Below, piece by piece: positions 13,691 to 29,901 of a DNA stretch of 64,000 nt (position 1 is its first letter; each line of letters starts with the position of its first letter). The position numbers and the translations under genes are program-made. A model generated the notes under the pieces. The model saw only the letters and a program-made list of their open reading frames with translations. It did no database searches and was not told the DNA's origin. The DNA comes from Cannabis sativa (lineage: Eukaryota; Streptophyta; Magnoliopsida; Rosales; Cannabaceae): assembly GCF_029168945.1 (NCBI RefSeq), contig NC_083607.1, forward strand, positions 14,464,001 to 14,528,000, read 5' to 3'.

Positions 13691-16600
13691 AGTGCCAATA
13701 ACCCTCATCCCATTTCACTCCTAGTTAATATCTTAGCAATTGAACTTGAAGTTATAAACTCCTTGTCAGAGTAATACTTCACATATGCTCATGATGGACA
13801 TTAAATTCTAGAACGCAGGTAAGCTGGGAATTGTTCACTCTGAAGAGAAAATAGTTCATAACTCCATAAATCCTACTACTTCAAGCTTAGTTGAGAAGAT
13901 AAGAGAAAGTGATTCCACTTCCTCAAGTTATACTTCACAACAAAATGAACCAGCAAGAACAACAATTAACAAACGAATAAGCAGTGATGCTTTAGTCTTC
14001 GAATCATGTGTGTTAGAGAATGATAAATCCATTTGGATTCTTGATTCTGGGTCTACAAACCATGTAAGTTGTTCATTGCAATTGCTTGAGAATCGGAATT
14101 ATTTGAAATCCGGAGAGTTGAAACTTAAAGTTGGTAATGGCGAAATGGTTTCGGTTAGAGCTAGAGGAAAAGCCAAACTCAAGTTTCAAAACAGAATTCT
14201 GGAATTAGACAATGTCTTATACATTCCAAATTTCAGTAGAAACTTGGTTTCTGTTTCATGCTTACAACTGCAACAATACAAATTAGATTTTTCAAGTTTT
14301 GGTTCTACCATTTCTCGAAATGACATTCATATTTGTGTTGCATCCATGGAACAGGGGCTTTATGTTCTTAGACTAGAAACACCATTTTCCCTAAACAACG
14401 AACTTTTTAAAGTAGCTAAACCTAGAAACCACAAAAAGCAAAAGATTGATGATGATGATAATGAAACATATCTATGGCATTTACGTTTAGGTCATATAGG
14501 CTTTTGATAGACTCAATAGGCTAACCAAAGATGGTCCATTGAAAAATGTCGTCTTAGGTGAATTGCCAGTATGCGAGTCCTGCCTGGAAGGAAAGATGAC
14601 CAAACATTCTTTCTCTGCAAAGGGAGAGCGTGCCAAACAACCCCTAGGGTTAGTGCATTCAGATGTTTGCGAACCTTTGAATGTAAAAGCCCGAGGTGGT
14701 TATGAGTACTTTGTCACTTTCATTGACGATTACTCTAGATATGGACATATTTACCTTATGCATAAGAAATCTGAAACATTTGAAAAGGTTAAGGAATTTC
14801 ACGCAATTGGCTCAAAACCAATTGGGTAAAACATTAAAGATCTTGCGAACTGATAGGGGTGGAGAATATATGGATATGCAGTTCAAAGATCATTTAATTG
14901 AACTTGGAATTGAATCCCAATTAACCGCCCCTAGCACTCTACAGCAAAATGGAGTTGTAGAAAGACAAAATCGCATGCTTTTGGAAATGGTTAGGTCCAT
15001 GCTTAGTTATTCAACTCTACCTACGTCCTTCTGGGGATATGCAATTCAGATGGCAACCGGCATTCTAAATATTGTTCCATCTAAATTAGTCCCTAAGACA
15101 CCTTTAGAACTATGGAATGGTCGTACACCTAGTTTACGCTATTACAGAATCTGGGGGTGCCCTGCTCATGTCTTAAGGAAGAAAGACGGCAAACTTGAGT
15201 CACGAACTGAAGTTTACATGTTTGTCGGAAATTCTAAAGAGACTAGGGGTGGACTATTTTATAGTCGCAAGGATGATAAAGTGTTTGTTTCCACAAACGC
15301 CACTTTCCTTGAAGATGACTATATTAAGAATTTCAAACCACAAAGTAAAGTAGTGTTGGAGGAAATGCTTTCAGATATAAGTCCTTCCAATATTTCGTCC
15401 TCTTCCACTCGAGAAGAGGACAATCCCACTCCCTCAGTCGAACCAACTGAGAAAACAACTGCTAAAGTTTCTGTTCAGAAGATCACCGCTCCTCGTCGTA
15501 GTGGGAGGGTTTCAACAAAACCAGCTCGTTATGGCTTGGATGGTAAAATCAATATGGTCGTTGGTGACGGTATTGAAGACGACCCATTAACCTATAAACA
15601 GGCAATGGCTAGTCCGCAACGGAAACGATGGTCAGCCGGCATGGATTCAGAAATAGATTCCATGAAAAAGAACAAAGTCTGGAAATATGTAGACGCACCT
15701 GATGACTATCATCCGATAGGATGCAAGTGGGTTTACAAGAAGAAAAGAGCAACTGGAGGCGAAGTCGAAACTTTTAAAGCTAGACTTGTAGCCAAGGATT
15801 ATACCCAAAGAGAAGGCGTGGACTATGAGGAAACTTTTATTCCTGTTTCCATGCTCAAATCCATCCGAATTCTTCTCTCCATAGCTGCTGCTTTCGATTA
15901 TGAAATCTGGCAAATGGATGTCAAGACTGCCTTCCTTAATGGGGTACTTGAAGAAACCATCTATATGGATTAACCAGAAGGCTATGTTCTTCCAGGGCAG
16001 GAAAAGAAAGTTTGCAAATTAAATAGGTCCATCTATGGACTTAAGCAAGCTTCTCGCTCTTGGAATAAAAGGTTTGATGAAATCATCAAGACCTACGACT
16101 TTCTTCAGAATGAAGATGAACCTTGTGTTTACCAACTCAAGGAAGACCAAGTAGTAGTATTCCTGGTCCTTTATGTTGACGACATTTTGATTAATGGAAA
16201 CAATATCAAGAAAATGACTCACATCAAGGAATGGCTTAACACTCAATTCGATATGAAAGATTTGGGTGAAGCAGCCTATGTTCTTGGTATTCAGATTATC
16301 AGAAATCGGAAGAACAGATCTCTTGCTCTCTCTCAAACAACCTACATTGACAAAGTTTTAGAAAGATTCTCCATGAACAACACCAATGGGGCGAACATGC
16401 CTTCTAGATATGGTATTCGTCTATCTAAGGAACAGTCTCTGACTAATCCTCAAGAGATAGAGGACATGGCAAAAATTCCTTATGCTTCAGCAGTTGGAAG
16501 TCTAATGTATGCAATGTTATGCACTAGACCTGACATCTGCTATGCAGTTGGAATCGTGAGCAGGTATCAGTAAAATCCAGGACAACAACATTGGAATGTA

Positions 16601-17149
16601 GTTAAGTATATTCTGAAATACTTAAAGAGTACAAGGAATCTTGTGTTAGTCTACAAGGGTGGTGCTTTAAATCCCATAGGCTATACTGATTCAGATTTCC
16701 AGGCATGTCTTGAAGACAGGAAATCCACATCTAGGATTGTGTTTACTCTTAGGGGTGGAGCAGTGGTTTGGAGAAGTGCAAAACAAACCGCGATATCGGA
16801 CTCGACGATGGAAGCTGAATACATAGCTGCAGCAGAAGCTGCTAAAGAGCTTGTCTGGCTAAGAAAATTATTCACCAGTATTGGTGTCGTGCCTGGAATG
16901 GAAAAGCCTCTGGTCCTACTTTGTGATAATAATGGAGAAATAGCCAATAGTAAGGAGCCTCGAAGCCACAAGAGAAGCAAACACATAGATAGGAAGTATC
17001 ACATCATCAGAGAATATGTGGCAAGAGGGGATGTACTAGTAGAGAAAGTGGACACAGAAGACAACCTAACTAATCCATTCACCAAAGTCTTGGCCGTGAC
17101 TGCATTTGAAAAGCACCGTCAGAATTTAGGATTAATTGATATGTACTGA
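13691..17149 (+). pseudogene. Copia gag-pol of element A, broken
   Basis: A short gag remnant is followed by protease (DSGSTNH near 14044), the integrase zinc region (LWHLRLGHIGF, then CESCLEGK), the integrase core (HSDV, LRTDRGGEY, QQNGVVER), RT with an intact LYVDDIL near 16170, and RNase H (YTDSDFQ, STMEAEYIAA, LLCDNN) ending QNLGLIDMY at 17149. Disablements: an extra T making a TGA at 14505-14507; a frameshift near 14805; TAA stops at 15971-15973 and 16571-16573. The 5' half of gag is gone. It was a self-priming LTR retrotransposon polyprotein, but this copy cannot make the full protein. Confidence 0.9.
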
Positions 17150-17164
17150 TTAGTTTTATATTAG

Positions 17165-17178
17165 TGCAAGTGGGAGTT
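17165..17178 (+). promoter_or_regulatory. Polypurine tract of element A
   Basis: The purine-rich TGCAAGTGGGAGTT directly precedes the 3' LTR (TGTTGGG). The same string precedes the 3' LTRs of E (44588-44601) and B (minus strand, 31797-31810), as expected of a plus-strand DNA primer. Confidence 0.85.
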
Positions 17179-19187
<2,009 letters not shown>

Positions 19188-22077
19188 GAGCGTTCTATAT
19201 GTTGGAAGTTATTTTACCAGGATCTTATATCTACTCACAAGTATGTTGATTTAACAACCTAAATATGAACTTCTAAAACGATATGAAATTAAACACATAA
19301 GAGTATCAGAAATCTTACAGTGATTGCAGCGGAATATATATGTCTCCTCCCACTCAGATCTCTAACCCTTGATTCCTTTCTGTAGCAGAGTATAATCAAG
19401 ATCTGAGCCCGAAAGTCCTTCTTTGTTGTCTCTGAATTCTACACAGCCTTCCTCACTATGATTGAGGTATTACTTGATGTGTGTGGGCACTACTCTAGCA
19501 CTCATATATTTCGAAACAGTGAAGGTATAGAGAGAGAGAGGGTGGCGGCTCAGAGAGAATTTTCTGAGAGAAAATTCTTTCAGAATAATGCTGAGAAAAG
19601 CTTTTTCAGAGATACAGAGATGTGTGAAAATCTGAAGCCTTTGCCTTCTATTTATAGAAGACCACCAAGGGCTATGATTGACATTTTGAACTGAGAAAAT
19701 CAAAGGGAAAAGGAAGGTAAAGGGGGCCGGCCTAAGCAATGTGGAACAAGGCTTGCCTCTTTTCCAACTTTCCTTTTTCCTACACTTGATAGTTTCCCTT
19801 TTGTGAAATATTGCCATTTCCATTGTTCAACCATATTAATGAAAAATCTAATTACTTAATAATTAAAAATAATTATCAAATAATATATAATCATTTATTT
19901 TATTAATAATGAAACTAATTAAAGTTTCCCAATTAATAAATATGCCCTTCAAAATCTCTATTTACTGTTTTGCCCTTAATGAGTGCCAAATTCTCAAACT
20001 GACAAGTTCATCTTGAGAATTCTTAATTGATTAATTAAAATCAATTAAATGAGTCCTACAAGTAATATCATCTCAACTAGTGAGGGGACCATGGGTCTAT
20101 ATGTCCGAGCTTCCAATAAGCAGATCTTGAATTTACCACTTAAATTCACTGACTTATTAATTCTTCGTTGAATCCACACATAGAACTCAGAATTGCACTC
20201 TCAATATATAGAATGCTCTATATGTTCCACCACATAGACACATTATTAGTTATCCATTGTTATAATCCTAATGTGATCAATGATCCTCTATATGGATGAT
20301 CTACACTGTAAAGGGACTTAGATTACCGTAACACCCTACAATGTATTTTATCCTTAAAACACTTAACCCTGTATAAATGATATTTCAACTAAGTGAAATG
20401 AGTACTCAATCATTTATCTCGTTTGGTTAAGCTCGAAGGAAATCACCCTTTGCTTACTATTCGCCAGATAGAAGCTATAGATTCCATATTTATGTTAGCG
20501 CTCCCACTCAATTGCACTACCGTGTTCCCAAAATGTATGTATTGCCCAGACTACAGTTTTAGGCTTAACTAACAAATCAAAGAACACGAATAACACTCTT
20601 GAAATTAAGCCTAACCATCTCAGGATTTAGATCATGTGATCTAGGATCAACTTCTGATATTGAATTGAATAGATGTTTACGATAAGTTTCAAAATCTAAT
20701 TCAAAGTTCAATATCGGTCCATTCCAATGCATACTCCATGCATCCAACCTGAGCTTTACTTTAACCTATGTTCTGGAAAGAACATAACATTTCTCCAAAT
20801 GTAAGTAAACTCTGTTGTAGATTGTCATATCAGTGAAACCCAGTGTTCTGATAAATCTAGGAATACTTTATTCACATAGTCATGTTTATTTTCCACTGTG
20901 TTGACAACACAATAAACATGTTCAAGTATGTGAAAGGGGTTTGGATGAATTTATAAATCAAATAGACAAGCAATTGATTAAGTGAACCAAAACATACACA
21001 AGTGAATGGAAAAATTACTTCTGTTACTTTATTGATATAGAATAATCTGGATTACATTGAAACAGAGTTTTATTTAGGGCATAAAACCCAACACTATAAC
21101 TGAGAGTGCAATTCCAAGTTCTATAGTGGTGCAATGAGGAATTAACAAGTTAGAGAATTTACTTGGTAAATTCTAGATCTGCTTATTGGGAGCTCAATTA
21201 TATAGGTCCATGGTCCCCATACTAGTTGAGACAAACTTCTTGTAAGACTCAGTTAATTGATTTTAGTTAATCAATTTTAATTCTAAGATTAGACTATGTC
21301 TAGTTTAGGAATTTTCACTATGTTATGGCTTCATTGTGAAGAAATAGGATTTTAGGGTTAATTTATTAATTAAGAGACTTCGTGGAGTCTAATTAATAAA
21401 TATTATAAATGATAATTTTATTTGATAATTATTTTAATTATTAAATAAATAGTTTTAGCATTTATAGGGTTGAAAGTACAAAAAGTGGTATTTGTGAAAA
21501 ATAGATAAATGGTTATGAAAAATGGCAAAAATCTAACTAGTGTTGGGCCCACACTAGGTCCCTATTTTTTCTCCATTTGTATCATTTTTTTATTCCAAAT
21601 AAATTAACCCTAACCCTAAGAAAAGTAGTATCAAAGGAAAAAAAAAGTCTCATTATCCAACTAATGCTTCAAAGGCGATATACCTATCTTTCTTTCTCTC
21701 TAGGTTTTTGAGACTTCTTCCTCTTCTTTTCTTCTCTTATTTTTGAATCCTTAGTCTTCTTCACAAAACAAAATTCAGCATTAGTGATTGAGTATATTTC
21801 CACACATAACAAATGAGTCCTCAATCATAGTATGTAAGGCTGTGAAGAATCCAAACAATTGAAGGAGAATCGGGCTCAGATCTTTGTGATACTCTGCGAC
21901 AGAAAGGATACAAGGGTTAGAGATCTGTGCGGAAGGAGTCATTTAATTTTGTTGCAACCAATGTAAGGTTTCTCATACCTTTTATGTGTTTATTTTCATC
22001 GTTTTAGAAATTCATATTTAGGTTGTTAAAAACATGTTTGTTGGTAAATCTAGATCCTGGTAAAACATATTCCAACA
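19188..22077 (+). mobile_element. Right part of an older Copia LTR, split by a solo LTR
   Basis: GAGCGTTCTATA (19188-19199) continues after the inserted solo LTR as CTATAACTGAGAGTGC at 21094 and runs to TATTCCAACA at 22077. This is the second half of a plus-oriented LTR; compare 26430-27470. Its first half is not adjacent to element A, which inserted in it and then lost its own left side. It is diverged and carries an altered 3' part (21540-21800). The LTR end is followed by AATACTTGC, unrelated spacer DNA. Confidence 0.8.
19200..21093 (-). mobile_element. Solo LTR of the B family, target duplication CTATA
   Basis: TGTTGGAAGTTATTTTACC ... GGGCATAAAACCCAACA, 1894 bp, minus orientation, with no internal region. 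It is flanked by CTATA on both sides (19195-19199 and 21094-21098). It is nearly identical to the two LTRs of element B (1895 bp each), so it is young. This is the usual product of recombination between the two LTRs of a full element. Confidence 0.93.
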
Positions 22078-22762
22078 AATACTTGCAATTTTTGGTGTTT
22101 TCTAATTTCCTCTAACAACATAACTCAATTTAATACAGTACAATACAATATAATACGATGTACCAATCAAGCCCTTAATTACAGATATACATTGCAACTA
22201 ATTAATATATATTATTCCTCATCTATTTTAGTGGGACACTACCCTCCATTGCCTCTCTGTTGGTCCACCCAATATGTACCACTAAGGATCAATATGCGAA
22301 CTAGTAGCAAAGCTTTTGATTGATTAATTATCTATCGATCTATCGACAAGAACATATTAATTTCCTTATATATTTATGATATGTAGGCCTTATTTGACTG
22401 AGTCTCTATAATTTACTTTTAGCTTCCTAAGAATGCTACTAAAAAGGAATTCTGTTAAAAGAGTTTGTTGGAGCTAAAAGGTGAAATTCATTGGTTACTC
22501 TCAACCAACTGCATAATTACTTTTAGAGCTTTAAAAGCCCAAAAATAGATTTTAAAGCCAAACCAACTAGGTGGTAAACTCGAAGACGTTAATTGAAGAC
22601 CATCATCTAAATTCAGTTACCATTTGGGAATCTTATCTTTAAATCTTCAATATATTTATATATAAATAAATTAAATATATGTATAAAAAAAATAATTCTT
22701 TAGTTGATTACAATAAATAATATAGATTTAGTTAAATTAATAAAATAATAAGGGTAATTATC
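22078..22762. other. AT-rich spacer, no gene seen
   Basis: Unique-looking AT-rich DNA between the LTR end and the fold-back element. It has short tandem-like strings (AATATA, TCGATCTATCGA) but no ORF with recognisable similarity and no RNA gene. Confidence 0.6.
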
Positions 22763-23061
22763 GGCCAAACTTCCTAAACTTCGACGTTTGGTATGATCAA
22801 CTCCCATTACTAAATTTTTGGGGGTAAAACTCTCCAAACTTGAATTCTATTTTGGTCTCAATTATTCCGTCCAATTTGGTCTGTTATATGCCAAGGTGGA
22901 CTGACACGGTGTACATAAGTATACATGTGGAAAAAATTTATTGGTTCACATAATATTAATAATTCAAATATTAAAAAAATAATTTAAAATATTTAAAAAA
23001 TTTTAAAAAAATTAGAAAAAAAAAACAAATAATTTTTTTTTTCCTTTTCCCTTTTTTTTTT

Positions 23062-23104
23062 CTTCTTCTTCTTCTTCTTCTTCTTCTTCTTCTTCTTCTT
23101 CTTC
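23062..23104 (+). repeat. (CTT)n microsatellite
   Basis: About 14 CTT units, facing a short GAA run near 23767-23781 on the opposite arm of the fold-back element. Confidence 0.95.
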
Positions 23105-23133
23105 ATTCTTCCTGGAACCCCAACCCTAAGTCA

Positions 23134-23316
<183 letters not shown>

Positions 23317-24022
23317 CCCCCTTGGTGGTTCTCTTGCGCGGCAGTGCTGGCCACGGACCACCACGAGCTCTAGTCTTAATCAATAAAATATTCCTTCCAT
23401 TCTTTGTGCAACCACAACGGCAAGACCACGACGTTCTTGCGTGATGGTTGTCTCCAATCAAATGTGGTGTTAAAAAACGAGCTTTCAACTGCGACGAGAG
23501 AGGAAAATCAAAAATAGAGAGGGAGAAACTCAGGGTTTTGGGATTTGGGACCTTGGGAGCATGTAACTGTGGTCCTTTTGGACCATTGATGGCCGTTGTG
23601 GTTGCACAAAGAACAAAAGGGATCATCATGGAGAAAGAACAAGAAAGAGGGAGAGGGAATCAGGATTCTTGGGGTTTTTTCTAGGGTTAAGGTGCCGTCG
23701 TCGGGCTTCCCCAATGGTTGGAATGACTTGCCAGAGCTTGTCTCTAACACCAATTCGATTTCTAGGAAGAAGAAGAAGAATATTTTTTTATGATTTTTAA
23801 ATATTTAATTTATTTTTAATATTTTAATTAGTAATATTATGTAGTTCAATGAAAATTTGTCACGTGTATGTTTTTGTATATTGTGGTAGTTTATATTAGT
23901 ATTTAACAAATCAAAATGGACGAAATAGTGGAGACTAAAACAAAACTAAAATTTAGAAAATTTTACCCCAAAAATTTAATAATAAAGTTGATGGTGACAA
24001 ACTCCAAAGTTTGTTTTAAAAG

Positions 24023-24327
24023 ATGTAATAATAATAGTACTGTAAAAGAATAGATCGCAAAGGTCCGGTGAAAGAGAGAGGTATGCGTAGGTGTCTTGAT
24101 CGATCATTTAACGATAGAGAGAGAGGTCGATCAATAAGTGATATTGTTTGTCACTGAAGTCAATCACTCAGAATGAAGATCCCACATCAATTGGATGGCC
24201 TACAATGGAAGACAAATTCCAAAGTTTAATAAACGATTGACCCCATGTTTCTCTACAGGTTGTTAGGGCTTCGGTGGTTGTGTCCAGTTTCCATCTCCAA
24301 TGTCGTTAGTCTTTCTTCTCCAGTGAC
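24023..24327. other. Probable LINE 5' region, start not fixed
   Basis: It lies between the fold-back element and LINE ORF1. The part from about 24245 (GTTTCTCTACAGG... TCTTCTCCAGTGACG) is less AT-rich and resembles a leader to ORF1. The exact LINE 5' end and its target duplication could not be set: no clear match to the sequence after the poly-A tail was found. Confidence 0.5.
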
Positions 24328-27300
24328 GTGCTTTGTAAGTCTTTGGGTTGTGACGTGATGAGCACCATGAACGAGGATGATATCGCGACGTTCTACAAAG
24401 AAATGGCTCTCCACGATGACGAGGCCGATATTAATATTGATGTGGTTGACCAGTCGCTGCTGGATGAAGGTGTGATGGTGGTGGCCAAAATGATCATGGG
24501 TAGGGTCATCTCAACACGCTCCGTTGATTGTAATGATCTGATTTACGCTGTCAATAATTTCTGGAAAATCCAGGGGTCCTTTACGGTGAAGGCTCGAGGT
24601 ATGAATATGTTTGTATTTCATTTTGATTTGATTACGGATCGGAAAAGGGTCCTAGAGGGTGGGTCGTGGGTATTTAAACACTGTCTCTTGGAGCTCAAGG
24701 AACCAGATGATGTTTTGGCTCCGACAGAGATGGTGTTTGATTACGCTCTATTTTGGATTCAGATTCATAAGGTGCTGGTGTGTTGTATGACAAAGGCATG
24801 GGGCTTTGAGTTGGGAAAATTGGCTGGGGAGGTTTTGGATGTGTTGTGTGGTCCGAATGGGCTTTGTACGGGGGTGTTTATGAAGGTCCGAGTTAGTGTT
24901 GATGTCCACAAGCCCCTCATTCGTGTGATCAGAAGACGTTTGGCACTGGATAAACCTCTATTACAGATGCTGCTAAGGTATGAACGACTTCCAGATTTAT
25001 GTTAATTTTGTGGTATTTTGGGTCATCCTTTTAAAGAATGTCTTTTAAATCCAAGCTCGGTTGGTGGCAAGGATCAATTAAAATATGGAGATTGGATTCG
25101 GGTTTTGTTCTCGAACAAGGTTAATGGGCACGTTTCTAAAAGTCCTCGGGGCTGTGCATTAAATGCATCGGCTTCTGGGGCGGTGGTTCAAGTGGGGAAG
25201 GTGAGTGACCTCATGACTGTTCAGCCATTGGAGGGTGGTCGGCTGTAGGAGGGGCTGAGTTGAAATCGGTTGTTAATGATGGTTTGGGGAAAGGCAAGGG
25301 TATTATGGTGGAAGATTCAGTAAATTGGCATCCCATCTCGGATGCATTTATTGCTCAGGATCTGAACTCTTTACCTGTTTTGGATAATTCTTTTTCCAAA
25401 ACTATTGTTGATGGTCTCGATTTGGATCATGGCTTTGTGGGGGATGGGAGTGCTAGTTGTTTTGGTTCAACTAATAATGAGAATAAGGTGACTAGTGTGG
25501 TGATAGTGGATAAAGGAGCCAATGATAATTTAGATGTGGCTACTATGCATGGTGTGTTGGGTTTTATGCCCTAAATAAAACTCATTTCATATAATCAGAT
25601 TTACTTATTAATAAAGATCAGAAATAACATTTTATGTTGCATGGTTCACATGATTTATTTCATGATTATATGTATATAATGTATGCATTCTTTTTTAAGT
25701 CCAGAACATATGAGTTGGTTTAAAGATTATAGTGTTGTCAGCACAGTGGAATATAATCTTTATTATATGTTCAAAAGTTTATTCCCTGATTTGTCAGAAC
25801 ACTGGATTTAGACTAACATGGTATAATCAGCGATAGGTATTCTTACACCTTGGAAAAGTGTTATGTCATTTCCAGGACATTGGCAAAGTTTACCAGTATC
25901 GGATGTATGGAGTATACATCGGAAGGGACCGATATTGAACTCTGATTAAATATATTAAAATTTACCGTAAATATTTATTCAATTCAATATCACTAAGTTG
26001 ATCCTAGATCACATGATCGAAATCCTGATATGGTTAGGTTCAATCTCAAGAGTGTTATTCGTGTTCTTTGATTTGTTAAGATAAGCCTACTTTTGGGTCA
26101 GGGTGATACTTACATTTTGGGAACACGGTAGTGCAATTGAGTGGGAGCGCTAACATAAATATGGAATCTATAGCTTCTATTTGGAAAATAGAAGTAAAGG
26201 ATGATTTCCTTCGAGCTTAACCAAACGAAGATAAATGGTGGAGATCTCATTTCACTTAGGTGAAATATCACTTATACAAGGTTAAGTGTTTTAAGGATAA
26301 AATACATTGTAGGGTGTTACGGTAATTTAATCCCTTTACAGTGTAAATCATCTATATAGAGGATCATTGATCACATTAGGGTTATAACAATGGATAACAA
26401 ATGACGTGTCTATATCGTGGAACATATAGAGCGTTCTATATGACTGAGAGTGCAATTCCAAGTTCTAAGTGTGGATTCAATGAGGAATTAATAAGTTAGG
26501 GAATTTACTTGGTAAATTCGGTTCGACTTATTGGAAGCTCGGTTATATAGACCCATGGTCCCCATACTAGTTGAGACCATACTGCTTGTAAGACTCAGTT
26601 AATTGATTTTAATTAATCAATTATAATTCTAAAAGTTAGACTATGTCTACTTTATGAATTCTCACAGTTTAAGGATGAAATCGTAAAGAAAAGGGTTTCT
26701 AGGTTTAATTATTAATTAAGAGACTTTGTATGTCTAATTAATAATTATTTTAAATGACAATATTATTTAATAATCTATTTTAGTTATTAAATAATTAGTT
26801 TTGGCATTTAAATGATTAGAATTGGAAAAATTGCATTTTTGGAGAAATAGAAATAAAATTGAGGAAACTGCAAAATCCAAGTCAGGCCCATTTCCCCCTA
26901 TGGCCGGTCACATGGTTTGAGTTTCTCAATTATTATTTTCAATTTTAATTGCCATGTAATTGCTAATCAAAGCCTAGCAATAATAGGAAAGTGGTGGATC
27001 ACACTAAATAAGGCAGTTAATCAATTACACAGTAAAAGAGGAAACTGTTTATTTGGAAAGTTGTGCTCTCCCTTCTCCCTATATAAAGCAACCTTTGTGT
27101 CTCTTCTCTTGTAATGCATAAACCCACGAAATTAAGTGAGAAAAAGAGAGAGAAAATTTCGAAATCCTTGTGAGATGAGTAGTGCCCACACACATCAAGT
27201 GGTATCTCAATCATAGTATGTAAGACTATGGAATTTCTGCATCAAAGAAGGAGAAAAGAAGATCCAGGTTCCGATCTTGGTGATGCTCTGCTACAGAAAG

Positions 27301-27675
27301 GAATCAAGGGCTAGAGATCTGAACGGAAGGAGTCATATTATTCCGCTGCACCCACTGTAAGGTTTTCTAACTTTATATGTGTTTATCTTCATTGTTTTAG
27401 AATTCATATTAGGTTGTTAATCCAACATACTTGTTAGTAAATCTAGATCCTGGTAAAATAATTTCCAACATGGTGGTACGTCCATTTCTTCCCATGCAAG
27501 GAAGAAAATAAAAAAAAAAAGTCTCTTTTTCGAATAAGTATGGTGTTTTAAAGGTGAAATCTAAGAGCCCCAAAAAAGTTTTTAAACGGGGTTTAAAGGA
27601 TGAAAACTGTTTGGCAAATGTTGATTCTTCTGGTCTACATGAGGTTCAAGTTGACATAGTTAAAGATGCGAGTGA
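24328..27675 (+). pseudogene. LINE ORF1 (nucleic-acid-binding protein), broken
   Basis: The reading from 24328 (or an ATG at 24358) shows the plant LINE ORF1 pattern: a DUF4283-like stretch (VVAKMIMGRVISTRSV, then FVFHFDLITDRKRVLEGGSWVF, then FWIQIHKV) followed by a CCHC zinc knuckle. In the knuckle one codon has become TAA (25003-25005), between the first Cys and the FCGILGHPFKEC part. A further stop near 25246 ends the next stretch. The frame is then cut at 25554 by a solo LTR and resumes at 27471 with a Lys-rich tail. ORF1 proteins of this kind coat LINE RNA; this one is disabled. Confidence 0.8.
25555..27470 (+). mobile_element. Solo Copia LTR in LINE, target duplication TGGTG
   Basis: TGTTGGGTTTTATGCCC ... 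AATAATTTCCAACA, 1916 bp, plus orientation, flanked by TGGTG at 25550-25554 and 27471-27475. It has no internal region. It resembles the LTRs of element E (shared TCAGCACAGTGGAATATAATC block) more than those of B. Confidence 0.93.
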
Positions 27676-27782
27676 CGTTCCGTGAAGAAGGTAATGTCTT
27701 CTCTTTTACCTGTTGTGGTTGGGAGAGATGTTGTGGTCGGTTTAGATTCGGTGGACACTGTGGAGCAGGGCCACTGGGCATT

Positions 27783-29166
27783 ATGAATTCTTTGGCTTGG
27801 AACATTCAAGGTCTTGGGAATGACCGGACGTTCCAAATCCTTAGTTCCCATGTCAAGGAGTTTTCACCAGACATTATTTTCTTGTTGAAAACACTTGTGA
27901 CGCATTCGGTTCTTGAAGTGATGCGGGTTAGATTGGGCTTTATTGGTAAGTTAGTGGTTGAGAAAGTCGGTAGGAGTGGCGGATTGTGTCTATTCTGGAG
28001 TAGTAATGTTAATGTGGTGCTTAAGGGTTATGCTCGTAGTCATATTGATGTTATGGTGTGCTCTCATGGTGATCTTTGGTGGCGTTATACTGGGTTCTAT
28101 GGCCAACCGGAGACCCACCTTAGATCCCAGTTTTGGTGTCTTCTTGAGCGGTTGGCTGATGGGTATTCTGGACCCTGGTTTGGGGGTGGGGACTTTAATG
28201 AGATTCATTTTTCCTATGAGAAAAGTGGTGGCTCGGTCCGTGCTCAAAGTCTTATGGATGGTGTTCGTAATGCATTGGCAAAATGCGGTCTTGTTGACAT
28301 GGGTTATGAAGGAGCTCGTTTCACGTGGTGTAATAAGCATACGAGTGGCTCATTTTTGTAAGAACGTCTAGATCGCATGGTTTGTTCTAGTGGCTGGCAC
28401 TCATTGTTTCCGAATTCCTATGTCTCGCACCTGAAGCTTTGGGGGTTGGATCATAGGCCCCTCTTGACTCGCATCCTCCGTGCTTGTGAATCTAGGAAAC
28501 GCCCTAAGCAAAAATGCCGGTTTCACTTTGAAATGGCTTGGGCAAATGATTGTGGTTGCTGGGAAATTATTGCTAAACATTGGGGGCCATCTGAGTTGAC
28601 TAATATTGGTGGTGTGCAATAGAAGATTAAGTGCGTTTCGGGGGCTCTTAATGATTGGAATGGTATGGTTTTTTAAGAGGACACATGAGGGTATTCGCAA
28701 GAAGAAGAAGGAGCTAGAGGTGATGGACTCTAACTTAAATGATAGCAATTGGTTGTCTTATAAGAAAATGGAAAATGAGCTTGATGTCCTGCTTTATAAA
28801 GATGAGAAGTATTGGTTCTCTCGTGCTAAGAACTCTTGGTTGAAATTGTGTGACAAAAACTCAGCTTTCTTTCATCAAAGTGCTACTCATCGTAAAAAAG
28901 AAAAATGTTATTGGTGGTATTTTTTATAAATATAGTGTTTGGGTTGAGTCGCCCCGTGGCATCGCTGTAGTGTTTGAGGAATATTTCAGCTCTTTGTTCA
29001 CCTCTCATGATCCTCCTGATGAGGTTCTATCTATGGTGTTGGATTCGATTCAACCTAGGGTGACTAATGAGCTCAATGCTGTGTTAATGAGACCTTTTTC
29101 AGAAGCAGATGTGCAGATTACGCTGTTTCAAATGCATCCAAATAAGAGCCCTGGTAAGGATGGTAT
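27783..29166 (+). pseudogene. LINE ORF2, part 1: endonuclease and RT start
   Basis: The ATG at 27783 begins MNSLAWNIQGLGN, the usual start of plant L1 ORF2. The apurinic-type endonuclease follows: PDIIFLLKT, the catalytic GGGDFNEI near 28190, FTWCNKHTSGSF, ERLDR, and the LDHRPL motif near 28445. It nicks target DNA to prime reverse transcription. A TAA at 28359-28361 replaces the Gln before ERLDR; more stops lie at 28621 and 28675; a frameshift falls near 28905 in an A-rich run. The RT finger sequence NKSPGKDG at 29140-29165 is cut directly by element E. Confidence 0.88.
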
Positions 29167-29901
29167 TGTTGGGTTTTGTGCCCTAAATAAAACCCATTTC
29201 AATATAATCAGATTTACTTATTAATAAAGATCAGAAATAACATTTTATGTTGCATGGTTCACATGATTTATTTCATGATTATATATATATAATGTATGAA
29301 TTCTATTTAAGTCCAGAACATATGAATTTGTTAAAGATTATAGTGTTGTCAGCACAGTGGAATATAATCTTAATTATATGTTCAAAAGTTTATTCCCTGA
29401 TTTGTCAGAACACTGGATTTAGACTGACATGGTATAATCAGCGATAGGTATTCTTACACCTTGGAAAAGTGTTGTGTCCTTTCCAGAACATTGGCAAAGT
29501 TTACCAGTATCGGATGTATGGAGTATACATCGGAAGGGACCGATATTGAACTTTGATTAGATATATTAAAATTTACCGTAATATCTATTCAATTCAATAT
29601 CACTTGTTGATCCTAGATCAAATGATCTTAATCCTGATATTGTTAGGTTCGATCTCAAGAGTACTATACATGTTCTTTGATTTGTTAGTTAAGCCTACTT
29701 TTGGGTCAGGGTGATACGTACATTTTGGGAACATGATAGTATAATTGAGTGGGAGCGCTAACATAAATATGGAGTCTATAACTTCTATAGGAATTTATAA
29801 GTGAAACGATGATATCCTTCGAGCTTGGCTACACAGAAATAAATGGTGGAGATCTCATTTCACTTCGCTGAAATATCATTTATACAGAGCTAAGTGTTTT
29901 A

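Noticed and set aside
23448..23684. 78-codon frame in the fold-back element as a captured host gene
   Set aside because: No recognisable domain, opposite-strand frames of similar length, and it lies within the palindromic centre; a captured fragment cannot be excluded.
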